From Ancylobacter sp. TS-1 (lineage in GTDB: Bacteria; Pseudomonadota; Alphaproteobacteria; Rhizobiales; Xanthobacteraceae), in NCBI RefSeq assembly GCF_009223885.1, contig NZ_CP045144.1, positions 1,674,001-1,738,000 on the forward strand: a stretch of DNA of 64,000 bases. Direction: 5' to 3'. Numbering within the stretch: the first letter of the stretch is position 1; every line of letters begins with the position of its first letter. Below are positions 54,978 through 63,870 of the stretch, piece after piece. The notes beneath the pieces were generated by a model. The model ran no database searches, was not told where the DNA came from, and was given only the letters and a program-made list of their open reading frames with translations. Made by a program: the position numbers and the translations under genes.

Positions 54978-56549
54978 TCAGATCGTACCCTTGGACATTT
55001 CGGCCGCGACGAACTCGGCCTGGCGGATCGCCAGCGCCACGATGGTCAGCGTCGGGTTCTCCGCGCCGCCGGTGGTGAACTGGCTGCCGTCGGAGACGAA
55101 CAGGTTCTTGATGTCGTGCGTCTGCCCGTTGCGGTTCACCACGCCGTCGCGCGCCTTCTCGCTCATGCGGTTGGTGCCGAGATTGTGGGTCGAGGGATAG
55201 GGCGGCGTGGGAAGCGTGCGGATGGCGCCGACCGAATCGTAGATCGCCGCGCCCTGGCGGTAGGCGTGGTTGCGCATGGCGACGTCGTTGGGGTGATCGT
55301 CGAAATGCACGTCCGCCACCGGCAGGCCGTACTGGTCCTTCACATCGGTGTTGAGCGTGACGCGGTTGGTCTCCTGCGGCATGTCCTCGCCCACCAGCCA
55401 CATGCCGGCCGTGTTGACATAGCCGTCCATGGCGGAGGTGAAGGAGCGCCCCCAGCCGCCCGGATCGAGGAAGGCGGCCATGAAGGGCACGCCGAGCGAG
55501 AGCGTCTCCATCTCGTAGCCGCCGACGAAACCGCGCTTGGTGTCGAACACCGCCTCGTCGCGCACGATGCCGGCCATGGTGGTGCCGCGATACATGTGCA
55601 CCGGCTTGTCGAACACGCCGTAGACCGAGCCGGTCATGTGCCGCATGTAGTTGCGCCCGACCTGACCGGAGGAATTGGCCAGCCCGTCCGGGAACATGGC
55701 ACTGGCGGAGTTGAGCAGCAGGCGCGGGCTCTCGATCGAGTTGCCGGCCACCGCCACGATGCGGGCCTTCTGGCGCTGGGTCTTGCCGTCCTTGTCGACA
55801 TAGACCACGCCCGTCACCTTGCCGGAGGCGTCGTGCTCGATCTTCTGCACCATGGACTGCGGGCGCACTTCGAGGTTGCCGGTCGCCTCGCCGCGCGGGA
55901 TCTCGGCGATCAGCGTCGACCATTTCGCGCCGGACTTGCAGCCCTGGAAGCAGAAGCCGATCTGCTGGCAGGCGCCACGGTCGTTGCGGGGCTGCGAGTT
56001 GATCGCCATGCGGCCGGTGGAGACTTCCTTGTAGCCGACCTTCTTGGCGCCGGCCTCGAACACCTTGAAGTTGTTGTTGCCCGGCAGGCCGGGAATGCCG
56101 TTGGTGCGGGTCACGCCCATCCGGTCCTCGGCGCGGGCGTAATAGGGCTCCAGCTCCTTCAGCGTGATCGGCCAGTCGAGCAGGTTGGCCCCGTCGAGGT
56201 CGCCATAGGTCGAGCGGGTCTTGAACTCATGCTCCTGCAGGCGCAGCGAGGCGCCGGCCCAGTGCACCGAGGAACCGCCCACCGCCTTGACGATCCACGC
56301 CGGCAGGTTGGGGAAGTTCTTGTGCACGCGCCAGGAACCGGACGTGGTGCGCATGTCCTTCCAGGCGAGCTGGCCGAAGCTCTCCCACTCGTTATTGACG
56401 AAATCTTCCATGTTGTGGCGTTCGCCGGCCTCAAGGATCACCACCTTGATGCCCTTGAGCGCGAGATCGGTGCCGAGCGTGCCGCCGCCGGCGCCCGAGC
56501 CGACGATGACGACGACGGAATCGTCATTCAGATCGAAGGGTGCAGCCAT
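54978..56549 (-). CDS. GMC-family flavoprotein oxidoreductase
   Basis: A 523-residue FAD enzyme. The FAD dinucleotide motif is VVVIVGSGAGGGTLGTDLAL, then VVILEAGERHNMEDF, and VGGSSVHWAGASLRLQEHEF. The C-terminal half has VAVAGNSIESPRLLLNSASA, the active-site region STHNLGTNRMSEKAR and GGAENPTLTIVALAI. The pattern is that of membrane-associated dehydrogenases such as the large subunit of gluconate 2-dehydrogenase, and the small subunit-3-like gene 15 bp upstream supports that. No Tat signal is on this subunit, so it may be exported by hitch-hiking on its partner. No cytochrome c subunit is present. Substrate unknown. Confidence 0.92.
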   Translation of the reverse strand: MAAPFDLNDDSVVVIVGSGAGGGTLGTDLALKGIKVVILEAGERHNMEDFVNNEWESFGQLAWKDMRTTSGSWRVHKNFPNLPAWIVKAVGGSSVHWAGASLRLQEHEFKTRSTYGDLDGANLLDWPITLKELEPYYARAEDRMGVTRTNGIPGLPGNNNFKVFEAGAKKVGYKEVSTGRMAINSQPRNDRGACQQIGFCFQGCKSGAKWSTLIAEIPRGEATGNLEVRPQSMVQKIEHDASGKVTGVVYVDKDGKTQRQKARIVAVAGNSIESPRLLLNSASAMFPDGLANSSGQVGRNYMRHMTGSVYGVFDKPVHMYRGTTMAGIVRDEAVFDTKRGFVGGYEMETLSLGVPFMAAFLDPGGWGRSFTSAMDGYVNTAGMWLVGEDMPQETNRVTLNTDVKDQYGLPVADVHFDDHPNDVAMRNHAYRQGAAIYDSVGAIRTLPTPPYPSTHNLGTNRMSEKARDGVVNRNGQTHDIKNLFVSDGSQFTTGGAENPTLTIVALAIRQAEFVAAEMSKGTI

Positions 56550-56564
56550 GATCGCGTCCTCCCC

Positions 56565-57101
56565 TCACAGCCAGACGATGTCGTTGAAGCCGCGGTCGAT
56601 GTAACCGCCCTTGTCGGCCGAGGAGCCCTCGTAGCCGAAGATCGGCCAGACCTCTTCCTGGTTGTAGAGGCCGACCACGAGGCCGCCGCGCACCTTCTGG
56701 AAGAAGGCCCCGTCCTCGATCTCGCGCAGGAGGGCGACGCGCTGCTCCTCCCAGCCGACATCGGCATAGGGCACGCCGTATCTGGCCATGGCGAGGGTGT
56801 CGAGCGTCGTCACCCCGTCCTCGACCATCGCCTTGAACGCGGGATCCTTGGCGGCATCGGCCTCGTAGGGCTTCATCGCGATCGCGTAGAAGCGGTTCGG
56901 CACCTTGTCGTGCGGGTAGATGTCCCGCGCCAGGACGATGAGGGTGCGCATGGTCTGCGGCTTGAGCGCCGAGACCTCGAGCCCCCAGGCCTCGCGCGGG
57001 CTGAGCACGGCCGCGCCGCTCACCATGAGGGCACCGGCCGCGCCGATGCCCGTGAGCACCGCACGGCGGGATACACCTCGCCTGTCGATCAGTGTTGGCA
57101 T
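56565..57101 (-). CDS. Tat-exported gluconate 2-dehydrogenase subunit 3-like protein
   Basis: A 178-residue protein with a twin-arginine leader (GVSRRAVLTGIGAAGALMV). The rest (about 45-178) matches the gluconate 2-dehydrogenase subunit 3 pattern: TLIVLARDIYPHDKVPN, then YNQEEVWPIFGYEGSSADKG and GYIDRGFND. This small subunit normally carries the GMC flavoprotein through the Tat system. It ends 15 bp before the GMC gene, so the two are almost certainly co-translated partners. Confidence 0.88.
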   Translation of the reverse strand: MPTLIDRRGVSRRAVLTGIGAAGALMVSGAAVLSPREAWGLEVSALKPQTMRTLIVLARDIYPHDKVPNRFYAIAMKPYEADAAKDPAFKAMVEDGVTTLDTLAMARYGVPYADVGWEEQRVALLREIEDGAFFQKVRGGLVVGLYNQEEVWPIFGYEGSSADKGGYIDRGFNDIVWL

Positions 57102-57169
57102 TGTAACCTCCCGGACTTCTTATGTATTTTTGGTATCATCCGCGCCGTCTGGCGTGCCGGCGCGGGTTA

Positions 57170-57565
57170 TCAGCGGTATCGACCGTGCTTCTGGAGCACC
57201 TCGATCTTGTAGCCGTCGGGGTCCGCCACGAAGAAGAACTTCGCGAGCAGAACGCCGTCGTGGAAGAATTCCTTGATGGGATTGGGCGAGAGCCCCTCTT
57301 CGATGAAGCGGGCATGCTCGGCGTCGAGATCGTCGACCACGAAGGCGATGTGGCCATAGCCATCGCCGAGCGCATAGGGCTCCGTGCGGCCGTGATTGAC
57401 CGTGAGTTCGACCTCGAAATCGGCTTCCGGATTGCGCAGATAGATCAGCGTGAAGCCGTCGAACGGCAGCCGCGTCGCGACCTCCAGCCCGAAGGCGCGC
57501 ATGTAGAAATCAACCGAGCGCGCCTCGTCGAGCACGCGGATCATCGAATGAATGGCCTTCGCCAC
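57170..57565 (-). CDS. VOC-family protein, lactoylglutathione lyase-like
   Basis: A 131-residue glyoxalase/bleomycin-resistance fold protein: HSMIRVLDEARSVDFYMRAF, RTEPYALGDGYGHIAFVVDD and the C-terminal FFVADPDGYKIEVLQK. Metal ligands His7, Glu and His/Glu positions of glyoxalase I appear preserved (H in HSMIRV, E in FEVELTVN, H in GHIAF, E in KIEVL). It is close to GloA; a second glyoxalase gene, gloB, is at 42.3 kb. It lies 68 bp upstream of the dehydrogenase pair on the same strand. Confidence 0.88.
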   Translation of the reverse strand: MAKAIHSMIRVLDEARSVDFYMRAFGLEVATRLPFDGFTLIYLRNPEADFEVELTVNHGRTEPYALGDGYGHIAFVVDDLDAEHARFIEEGLSPNPIKEFFHDGVLLAKFFFVADPDGYKIEVLQKHGRYR

Positions 57566-57717
57566 CTGTTCCTCCGGCCTTGAACCTCGTCGCGGCGGGG
57601 ATTCCGCCGATAACGGGGATGCTAGGCCGCGGGGCGGGCCGTGGGTGGTACGCTGCTAACACATCACCACGATGTGCTTTTTCACGGGTGGACGGGCGGA
57701 AGAACCGCCCGCGCGCC

Positions 57718-58059
57718 TCACTCCGCCGCCTCGAGGTGCAGGCGGGCGCTCTCGCACAGATAGCGCTCGCGGGCGGGCGCGGCAGCGACACCGGCGGGAC
57801 GGACCTCGGCGAGATAGATCAGGCAGGAGCAGCGCAGCAACGAGGCGAAGTTGCGTACCTCGCCATGCAGGTCGAGCACCTCGTCATGCAGCTTGGTGAC
57901 GAACTTGCCCAGGCTCATGCCCTGATGGGCGGCGACGTCCTCGAGCACGGTCCAGAACGCCGCCTCCAGGCGAATCGAGGTCGAATGGCCGCCGATCCGC
58001 ACCGAACGGGTCTGGCTCTCATAGGTTTCGGGCGGTTGGCCCGCGAAGATGTGGCACAT
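57718..58059 (-). CDS. ribbon-helix-helix domain protein
   Basis: A 113-residue protein beginning MCHIFAGQPPETYESQTRSV at the ATG at 58059 (GGGAG upstream). The next 70 residues (RIGGHSTSIRLEAAFWTVLE, DVAAHQGMSLGKFVTKLHDE) match the rhizobial ribbon-helix-helix family with the strand RSVRIGGHSTSIRL followed by two helices. Such proteins are small DNA-binding regulators or of unknown role. No partner toxin gene is visible. Confidence 0.85.
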   Translation of the reverse strand: MCHIFAGQPPETYESQTRSVRIGGHSTSIRLEAAFWTVLEDVAAHQGMSLGKFVTKLHDEVLDLHGEVRNFASLLRCSCLIYLAEVRPAGVAAAPARERYLCESARLHLEAAE

Positions 58060-58139
58060 GGGGGGCGTCTCCCGGAATGTTCTGTTTATTTTGAACGATT
58101 CCATCCCGGGAACGGGGCGCTGTAAAGGCGAAAAATTGC

Positions 58140-58541
58140 TCAGCCCGGCAGCGGCGCGCTACGGCGGCGGGCCGTCACCTCGATCTCGATCTTCATTTCC
58201 GGCTGGAGCAGCCCGGCGACGATCAGCGTCGCGGCGGGGCGCGCGCGGGCGAAATATGCCCCGAAGACCGGAAACACCGTCTCGGCATATTCGGCGCGGG
58301 TCACGATGTAGCGCACCCGCACCACGTCATCGAGGCTGGCGCCGGCCTGCGCCAGCACGGCGGAGATGTTGCGGAAGCAGCCATGGGTCTGCGCGAGCAG
58401 ATCCTCGGGCAGTTCCATGATCGTGTAGTCGTAGCCGGTGGTGCCGGAAACGAAGATGTCGTCGCCGTCGACCACCGCCCGCGAATAGCCGGCCACGGCC
58501 TCGAAGGCGGAATGGGACGAGATCAGGCGGCGCTCGCTCAT
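58140..58541 (-). CDS. RidA family protein (reactive imine deaminase-like)
   Basis: A 133-residue protein of the RidA/YjgF family: YSRAVVDGDDIFVSGTTGYD, CFRNISAVLAQAGASLDDVV, and AATLIVAGLLQPEMKIEIEV with the Arg of EVTARR at the position of catalytic Arg105. The family deaminates reactive enamines or imines. The start is ATG at 58541; the stop lies 80 bp before the RHH gene on the same strand. Confidence 0.9.
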   Translation of the reverse strand: MSERRLISSHSAFEAVAGYSRAVVDGDDIFVSGTTGYDYTIMELPEDLLAQTHGCFRNISAVLAQAGASLDDVVRVRYIVTRAEYAETVFPVFGAYFARARPAATLIVAGLLQPEMKIEIEVTARRRSAPLPG

Positions 58542-58651
58542 GGGATACCGATCCTCGATGTCATTCCGGCCCCTCGGGTCCCGCCTCCGGCAATCCCAGG
58601 GGCAGGCTCAGGCGAGGTCGCAGAGAGCCGGGATCGCCCCGGCGCTTCCCG

Positions 58652-58682
58652 CGATCCCGGATCGGCCTGCGGCCGTCCGGGA
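58652..58682. repeat. dispersed 31-bp hairpin repeat, copy 2
   Basis: Identical to 28152-28182 over 31 bp, with the same imperfect 11-bp hairpin. It lies between RidA and leuD, 25 bp beyond the leuD stop. Confidence 0.6.
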
Positions 58683-58706
58683 GGACGATGAGTCCGCCCG
58701 AAGCCC

Positions 58707-59312
58707 TCAGGACCAGGGGCGATCCTCGGCGAGCTTCGCCTCGAAGGAGTGTATCTTGTCCGCCTTCACCTGGGTGAGGCCGATATCGTCGAGCCCGTTG
58801 AGCAGGCAGTGCTTGCGGAACGCGTCGACCTCGAAGGAGATCGAGCCGCCGTCCGGCCCGGTGATGGTCTGGCTTTCCAGATCGACGGTGATCTTGGCGT
58901 TGGCGCCGCGCGCGGCGTCGTCGAACAGCGCGGCGAGCTGCTCGGGGCTCACCTTGATCGGCAGGATGCCGTTCTTGAAGCAGTTATTGTAGAAGATGTC
59001 GGCGAAGGACGTGGAGATCACGCAGCGAATGCCGTGGTCCAGCAGCGCCCAGGGGGCATGCTCGCGCGAGGAGCCGCAGCCGAAATTGTCGCCGGCGATC
59101 AGGATGGTGGCGTCGCGATAGGCCGGCTTGTTCAGCACGAAGTCGGGGTTCTCCGAGCCATCGTCCTTGTAGCGCAGCTCCGAGAACAGGCCCTTGCCGA
59201 GGCCGGTGCGCTTGATGGTCTTCAGATACTGCTTCGGAATGATCATGTCGGTATCGACATTGACCAGATGCAGCGGCGCCGCGACGCCGGTCAGGGTGGT
59301 GAACTTGTCCAT
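58707..59312 (-). CDS. leuD: 3-isopropylmalate dehydratase small subunit
   Basis: A 201-residue subunit of isopropylmalate isomerase: [39 protein letters not shown] and the loop [17 protein letters not shown]. With LeuC it converts 2- to 3-isopropylmalate. I use the ATG at 59312 with GGGAG upstream. leuC is encoded 2.6 kb upstream on the same strand. Confidence 0.97.
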   Translation of the reverse strand: MDKFTTLTGVAAPLHLVNVDTDMIIPKQYLKTIKRTGLGKGLFSELRYKDDGSENPDFVLNKPAYRDATILIAGDNFGCGSSREHAPWALLDHGIRCVISTSFADIFYNNCFKNGILPIKVSPEQLAALFDDAARGANAKITVDLESQTITGPDGGSISFEVDAFRKHCLLNGLDDIGLTQVKADKIHSFEAKLAEDRPWS

Positions 59313-59486
59313 TCCGATACTCCCGGGCCGTACCGCCAAAGCGGTGACGGCTCCATAGCAAATTACGACAGGGCAGCCTAGCGCCGGGCTCGATTCAGGC
59401 CTAGGACTGGTAATTAATAACCACTCATCTGGAGCTCGCCCATTATGGCCGCACCGCAGGCAACGACCGACTGGGCAGGCAGGACG

Positions 59487-59972
59487 ATGCGGGCACTGAT
59501 CGCGGGAAGCGTGGCCGGCGCCATCGCCCTCCTCGCGGCCTCTCCTGCCTCAGCGGCAAGCCGATCGCAGACCATTCGCAGGATCGGCCCGTTCACCATC
59601 GACAAGGTCTGGGAGAACAACCGGTTCGACCGTTGCGCCGCCACCCTCAAGGGCCCTGCGGGGGAATTGCGGATCGCGCAGAACACCAATCAGGTCTTTG
59701 CAGTGAGCGTGCCGGGTGTCGCCAAGACCGATCCCTTCCTGATGACGCTGGATCTCGGCCCGCACGGCATGATGACGTTCGATGCCAACGGCAACAAAAT
59801 CCGTGCCTGGGCCCGCATCGACACGGAAGCGCTCGCCGCGGTCCTCGAACTGCGGAACGTCATCAAGGTCGAGGTCGGCAACAAGCGGTTCAACTGGAAC
59901 ATCGGCAACACCTCCATGAATGATGTGATGATCGCGGTCGAGAGCTGCGTCGAAGCGGGCGTCAACGGCTAG
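59487..59972 (+). CDS. secreted protein, unknown function
   Basis: A 161-residue exported protein. From the ATG at 59487 it begins [20 protein letters not shown] with cleavage after ASA; an in-frame ATG at 59445 with GGAG ten bases upstream adds 14 residues. The mature part ([60 protein letters not shown]) has two Cys that may form a disulfide (FDRCAA and VESCVE). I recognise no family. Confidence 0.75.
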   Translation: MRALIAGSVAGAIALLAASPASAASRSQTIRRIGPFTIDKVWENNRFDRCAATLKGPAGELRIAQNTNQVFAVSVPGVAKTDPFLMTLDLGPHGMMTFDANGNKIRAWARIDTEALAAVLELRNVIKVEVGNKRFNWNIGNTSMNDVMIAVESCVEAGVNG

Positions 59973-60082
59973 GCTCGCCAGGGGAAGCGCCCAACCCCGC
60001 CTCCGCATTTCCGCACGACGCGCCAACTCCCATTGAATCCCGCGTCCCCTCGAAAGGCTTCGAGGGAGGCCCCGGAGCGCGT

Positions 60083-60643
60083 TCAGCGGTGCGGCAGCAT
60101 GCGGCGCAGCACGTCGTCCCGGAAGACGACATGATGCACCAAGGCCGCCGCGGCGTGCAGCAGGGCGAGCACGACGAGCGCGTTCGCCAGCAGTTCGTGC
60201 ACCTCGATCACCTGCCGGGCGGCCGTCCGGTCCACCGCCACCGGCGACGGGATCGTGAACAGGCCGAAGAACGTCACCTCGTTGCCGCGCAGGAAGGCGA
60301 GATAGATCCCGACGAGAGGTGTCGCGACCAGCAGCGCATAGAGCAGCACGTGCGCCACGCTCGCGGCCAGGTGAGCCGGCCGCGACAGGGCCGCCGAAGG
60401 CGGCGGCACCGGCCCGACGACGCGAAACACCAGACGCAACGCGACGAGGCCGAGAATCGACAGGCCCACCGAGATGTGGGTCCACCAGACGAGGGCGCGC
60501 TCGGGCGTGCCGCTCGCGAACAGGTCCTCCAGATAGGTCACTCCGTAGACGACGACGATGGCGATCACCGTCAGCCAGTGGAGGCCCCTCAGGGGCAGGC
60601 TGTAATGGTCGGCCGCGCTCGGGCGGGACGGATGCTGCGTCAT
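60083..60643 (-). CDS. cytochrome b561-type membrane protein
   Basis: A 186-residue di-haem cytochrome b561 family protein with four membrane helices. Candidate haem-ligand His are in LRGLHWLTVIAIVVV, VWWTHISVGLSI, ASVAHVLLYALLVATPLVG and EVHELLANALVVLALLHAAA, ending VHHVVFRDDVLRRMLPHR. The family shuttles electrons between quinones and periplasmic acceptors. It is the last gene of a minus-strand group with a zincin and a 44-residue membrane protein. Confidence 0.93.
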   Translation of the reverse strand: MTQHPSRPSAADHYSLPLRGLHWLTVIAIVVVYGVTYLEDLFASGTPERALVWWTHISVGLSILGLVALRLVFRVVGPVPPPSAALSRPAHLAASVAHVLLYALLVATPLVGIYLAFLRGNEVTFFGLFTIPSPVAVDRTAARQVIEVHELLANALVVLALLHAAAALVHHVVFRDDVLRRMLPHR

Positions 60644-60708
60644 GGCCTTATCACCTCTCCGTTTGGATTGGTTCTAAGTTACGCGCCGCCCCGCTCACAT
60701 GCGGTTCG

Positions 60709-61122
60709 CTACGTATCGGCCTCCTCCTCGATCCGCTCCATGTCGTCGTCCGACAGGCCGAAATGGTGGCCGATCTCGTGCACCAGCACATGGGTGACGA
60801 TGTCGCCGAGCGTCTCCTCGTTCTCCGCCCAATAGTCGAGGATCGGGCGGCGGTAGAGGAAGATCATGTTGGGCAGCATGCCGGTGGCGGTCTCGTAGCC
60901 CTGCGCCAGACCGAAGCCCTGGAACAGCCCGAGCAGGTCGAACGGGGTCTCCGTCTCCATCTCCCGCTGCACCTCATCGGTCGGGAAATCCTCGACGCGG
61001 ATGACGAGGTTGCCGCACATGGCGCGGAAGGCGTCGGGCAGCCGGGCATAGGCTTCCCCGGCCATCGCCTCCATCTCCGCCAGCGAGGGCGCCCCGCGCC
61101 GCAGCCAGTCCGTCGCGTTCAT
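60709..61122 (-). CDS. metallopeptidase family protein (zincin, DUF1025-like)
   Basis: A 137-residue small zincin. HEIGHHFGLSDDDMERIE gives the HExxH motif plus Asp downstream, and PFDLLGLFQGFGLAQGYETA, MLPNMIFLYRRPILDYWAEN are family features. The start is ATG at 61122 with AGGTGAACCG upstream. Substrate unknown. It begins four bases after the 44-residue gene, and the b561 gene follows after 65 bp. Confidence 0.92.
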   Translation of the reverse strand: MNATDWLRRGAPSLAEMEAMAGEAYARLPDAFRAMCGNLVIRVEDFPTDEVQREMETETPFDLLGLFQGFGLAQGYETATGMLPNMIFLYRRPILDYWAENEETLGDIVTHVLVHEIGHHFGLSDDDMERIEEEADT

Positions 61123-61126
61123 CGGT

Positions 61127-61261
61127 TCACCTGAGATAGGTCGCGAAGAGGTAATAGGCGAGCCCGAGCCCCACCAGAATGGCGAGCCCGCGCCCGATGC
61201 GACGGCCCCAGATCTCGATGGGGTCGTCCGGCGGCGGAAACTCATGCGGCTCGCGGCTCAT
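61127..61261 (-). CDS. 44-residue single-pass membrane protein
   Basis: A short frame starting MSREPHEFPPPDDPIEIWGR with one membrane helix (LAILVGLGLAYYLFATYL) at the C-terminus. GGGGAGAC lies upstream of the ATG and the stop is four bases before the zincin start, arguing for translational coupling. No family recognised. Topology would place the N-terminus in the cytosol if the Arg pair follows the positive-inside rule. Confidence 0.65.
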   Translation of the reverse strand: MSREPHEFPPPDDPIEIWGRRIGRGLAILVGLGLAYYLFATYLR

Positions 61262-61419
61262 GCCCGTGTCTCCCCGCGCCGCAGCACACACGCCGGCACT
61301 CCGTCCTTGCCGATTCGCACCTTCATGCGCGGGTCCCGCTGCGTCAGAGGGCGGGACAAGGCGCGGGCGTCTCCCCACATCGTCACCGGGCGACGTCCCT
61401 CAATGCGAGGACGACGACA

Positions 61420-61866
61420 ATGACACTCTTCACTCCGCGCGTGGCCGGCGCGCTCAAGACCGGCCTTCTCGCGCTCTCGCTGCTGGCCGCTGGTGCCGGC
61501 GCGGCCTCCGCGCATGGCGGCTTCGGCGGCGGTGGCGGCCATATGGGCGGCGGCTTCGGCGGCGGCTTTCACGACGGGGGAGGCTTCCATGGTGGAGGCT
61601 ACGGTGGCGGCTTCCATGGCGGCGGCTTTCACGACGGGGGAGGCTTCTACCCGCATGGCGGCTTCTTCCATGGCGTGCCGTTCAGCAACGTCTACCATCA
61701 CAACGACCATGGTTACGGCTACGGGTTCTTCGGCTTCCCGTACGACGACAGCTACGGGCCCGACCCCTATCTGAACTCGTATGACGGGGGCCTTTGCGGG
61801 TACCACACTGTGCGCATCGGGCTGCCGCATCACTACCGCTATGTGCGGGAATATGGCTGCGCCTGA
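61420..61866 (+). CDS. secreted Gly/His-rich protein
   Basis: A 148-residue exported protein: signal MTLFTPRVAGALKTGLLALS ending GAASA, followed by about 60 residues of Gly/His/Phe repeats (GGGFHDGGGFHGGGYGGGFH). A 29-bp DNA segment is repeated at about 61561 and 61620. The C-terminal part contains YHHNDHGYGYGFFGF and a Tyr/Asp segment ending in Cys-Ala. His richness suggests metal binding or envelope structure; no domain is recognised. Confidence 0.8.
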   Translation: MTLFTPRVAGALKTGLLALSLLAAGAGAASAHGGFGGGGGHMGGGFGGGFHDGGGFHGGGYGGGFHGGGFHDGGGFYPHGGFFHGVPFSNVYHHNDHGYGYGFFGFPYDDSYGPDPYLNSYDGGLCGYHTVRIGLPHHYRYVREYGCA

Positions 61867-61919
61867 CACCGACGACCGGCGGCCGGGCTCCTTGTCGGGC
61901 CGGGCCGCCGGGCAGCGCC

Positions 61920-63341
61920 TCACGCCGCGTGCGGCCAGCGGCGCACGTCGACGAAATGGCCGGCGATCGCCGCCGCCGCCGCCATGGCGGGGGAAACGAG
62001 ATGGGTGCGGCCCTTATGGCCCTGCCTTCCCTCGAAATTGCGGTTCGAGGTGGAGGCGCAACGCTCCTCCGGGCCGAGCTTGTCCGCGTTCATGGCCAGG
62101 CACATGGAGCAGCCCGGCTCGCGCCAGTCGAAGCCGGCGGCGCGGAAGATCGCGTCCAGCCCCTCGGCCTCGGCCTGCAGCTTCACCAGACCCGAACCCG
62201 GCACGATCATGCCGGCCACGCCCTCGCGGACCTTGTGGCCGGCGACGATCTTGGCCACCGCGCGCAGATCCTCGATGCGGGCATTGGTGCAGGAGCCGAT
62301 GAACACCTTGTCGATGGCGATGTCGGTGATCTTCGTGCCGGCGACGAGGCCCATATAGGCCAGCGCCCGCTTCTTGGCGTCGCGCTTGTCGGCGTCCTCG
62401 ATCAGCTCCGGGTCGGGCACCGCGCCCTCCACCGAGATGACGTCCTCCGGGCTGGTGCCCCAGGACACGATGGGCGGCAGCGCGCCGCCGTCGAGGCGGA
62501 TCTCCTTGTCGAAGAAGGCGCCCTCGTCGGTGCGCAGCGTGTCCCAGTAGCGCAGCGCCGCGTCCCACGCAGCGCCCTTCGGCGCGCGCGGGCGGTCCTT
62601 CACATAGGCGAAGGTGGTCGCGTCCGGCGCCACCATGCCCGCGCGGGCGCCGCCCTCGATGGACATGTTGCAGACCGTCATGCGGCCTTCCATCGTGAGG
62701 TTGCGGAACACCTCGCCGGCATATTCGATGACGAAGCCGGTGCCGCCGGCGGTACCGGTGGCGCCGATGATGGCGAGCGTCACGTCCTTGGCGGTCACGC
62801 CGTCGGGCAGCTTCCCGTCGACGGTGACGCGCATGTTCTTCGCCTTGCGCTGGATCAGCGTCTGGGTGGCGAGCACGTGCTCGACCTCGGAGGTGCCGAT
62901 GCCGTGGGCGAGCGCGCCGAAGGCACCATGCGTCGAGGTGTGGCTGTCGCCGCAGACGATGGTCGTGCCCGGCAGGGTGAAGCCCTGCTCCGGGCCGATG
63001 ACGTGGACGATGCCCTGGCGCTTGTCGAGTTCGTTGAAATATTCGATGCCGAAGTCGCGGGCGTTCTCCGCCAGCGTCTCGACCTGGATGCGGCTCTCGG
63101 GATCGTCGATGCCGAAGCGGCGGTCGGAGGTCGGCACGTTGTGGTCAACCACGGCGAGCGTCTTGGTCGGCGCGTGCACCCGGCGCCCGGCCACGCGCAG
63201 GCCCTCGAAGGCCTGCGGGCTGGTGACTTCATGCACCAGATGGCGGTCGATATAGAGCAGGCAGGTGCCGTCATCCTGGCGGTCGATCACATGGTCGTCG
63301 AAAATCTTGTCGTACAGGGTACGGGGAGCGGACGGACTCAT
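61920..63341 (-). CDS. leuC: 3-isopropylmalate dehydratase large subunit
   Basis: A 473-residue aconitase-family subunit. Cluster cysteines are in [17 protein letters not shown] and [39 protein letters not shown] contains the SHT motif; [24 protein letters not shown] regions follow ([10 protein letters not shown]). With LeuD it isomerises isopropylmalate. Start at the ATG at 63341 ([17 protein letters not shown]). The gene is separated from leuD by the zincin group and two plus-strand genes. Confidence 0.98.
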   Translation of the reverse strand: MSPSAPRTLYDKIFDDHVIDRQDDGTCLLYIDRHLVHEVTSPQAFEGLRVAGRRVHAPTKTLAVVDHNVPTSDRRFGIDDPESRIQVETLAENARDFGIEYFNELDKRQGIVHVIGPEQGFTLPGTTIVCGDSHTSTHGAFGALAHGIGTSEVEHVLATQTLIQRKAKNMRVTVDGKLPDGVTAKDVTLAIIGATGTAGGTGFVIEYAGEVFRNLTMEGRMTVCNMSIEGGARAGMVAPDATTFAYVKDRPRAPKGAAWDAALRYWDTLRTDEGAFFDKEIRLDGGALPPIVSWGTSPEDVISVEGAVPDPELIEDADKRDAKKRALAYMGLVAGTKITDIAIDKVFIGSCTNARIEDLRAVAKIVAGHKVREGVAGMIVPGSGLVKLQAEAEGLDAIFRAAGFDWREPGCSMCLAMNADKLGPEERCASTSNRNFEGRQGHKGRTHLVSPAMAAAAAIAGHFVDVRRWPHAA

Positions 63342-63436
63342 CTCGGCGTCTCACTTGAACAGATGGGAAACAGGGGTGGCTTCGGCAGGCGTGGCCGGGA
63401 ATGCGCGCATCGGGGGCGCGGCGCTCCGGGCGACGC

Positions 63437-63637
63437 TCAGCTAAGCCCGGCCACCGCGCAGGCGGTGAAACGGCCGAAGAAGCGCGCGGGCAGGCGCACA
63501 TGGTCGGGCACGGCGGCGAAGCCGATGGTCGTCGGCAGCCGGCGGCGCGCCTCGGGACGCGCGACAGCGCGCGCAGCGGCCGGTACGCGGCCCTGCACCC
63601 GGCGATCCGACGCCTTCCTGAAGCCCATCTTCATCAT
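63437..63637 (-). CDS. possible small basic protein (low confidence)
   Basis: A 66-codon frame upstream of leuC: MMKMGFRKASDRRVQGRVPA, rich in Arg and Ala, ending FFGRFTACAVAGLS. AAGGG lies five bases before the ATG pair. It is not homologous to anything I recognise, and composition is close to random for this GC content; it may simply be leader DNA. Confidence 0.3.
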   Translation of the reverse strand: MMKMGFRKASDRRVQGRVPAAARAVARPEARRRLPTTIGFAAVPDHVRLPARFFGRFTACAVAGLS

Positions 63638-63750
63638 GGAACCCTTCTAGCAAGTCTCGCCGCGCCGGACAATCGGCCGCAGCCACCGCAGACCCGGCCG
63701 CCGGCGCACGAGCGCGTGAAGCGCAAGTCACCATGACTGCGACTGAAATA

Positions 63751-63769
63751 ATGTATTACATAGTATTAT
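63751..63769. promoter_or_regulatory. AT-rich palindromic element upstream of the last gene
   Basis: ATGTATTACAT (63751-63761) is a perfect 11-mer palindrome in a short stretch far richer in A and T than its surroundings, with ATAAT and ATTAT half-sites (63748, 63765) around it. It may be an operator or promoter for the gene starting at 63871. Confidence 0.35.
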
Positions 63770-63870
63770 GGGTAGATATGGTGGGCAGACGGACAGATTT
63801 TCCTCAGCGTCATTAGGATATAGCGCGGGGCGAGACGCTGCGTTACGCTGGTTACGCAAGGGAGATTCCG

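Noticed and set aside
57718..58541. RHH and RidA genes as a toxin-antitoxin pair
   Set aside because: RidA is a metabolic enzyme family and the RHH protein belongs to a stand-alone rhizobial family; no toxin-like gene adjoins.
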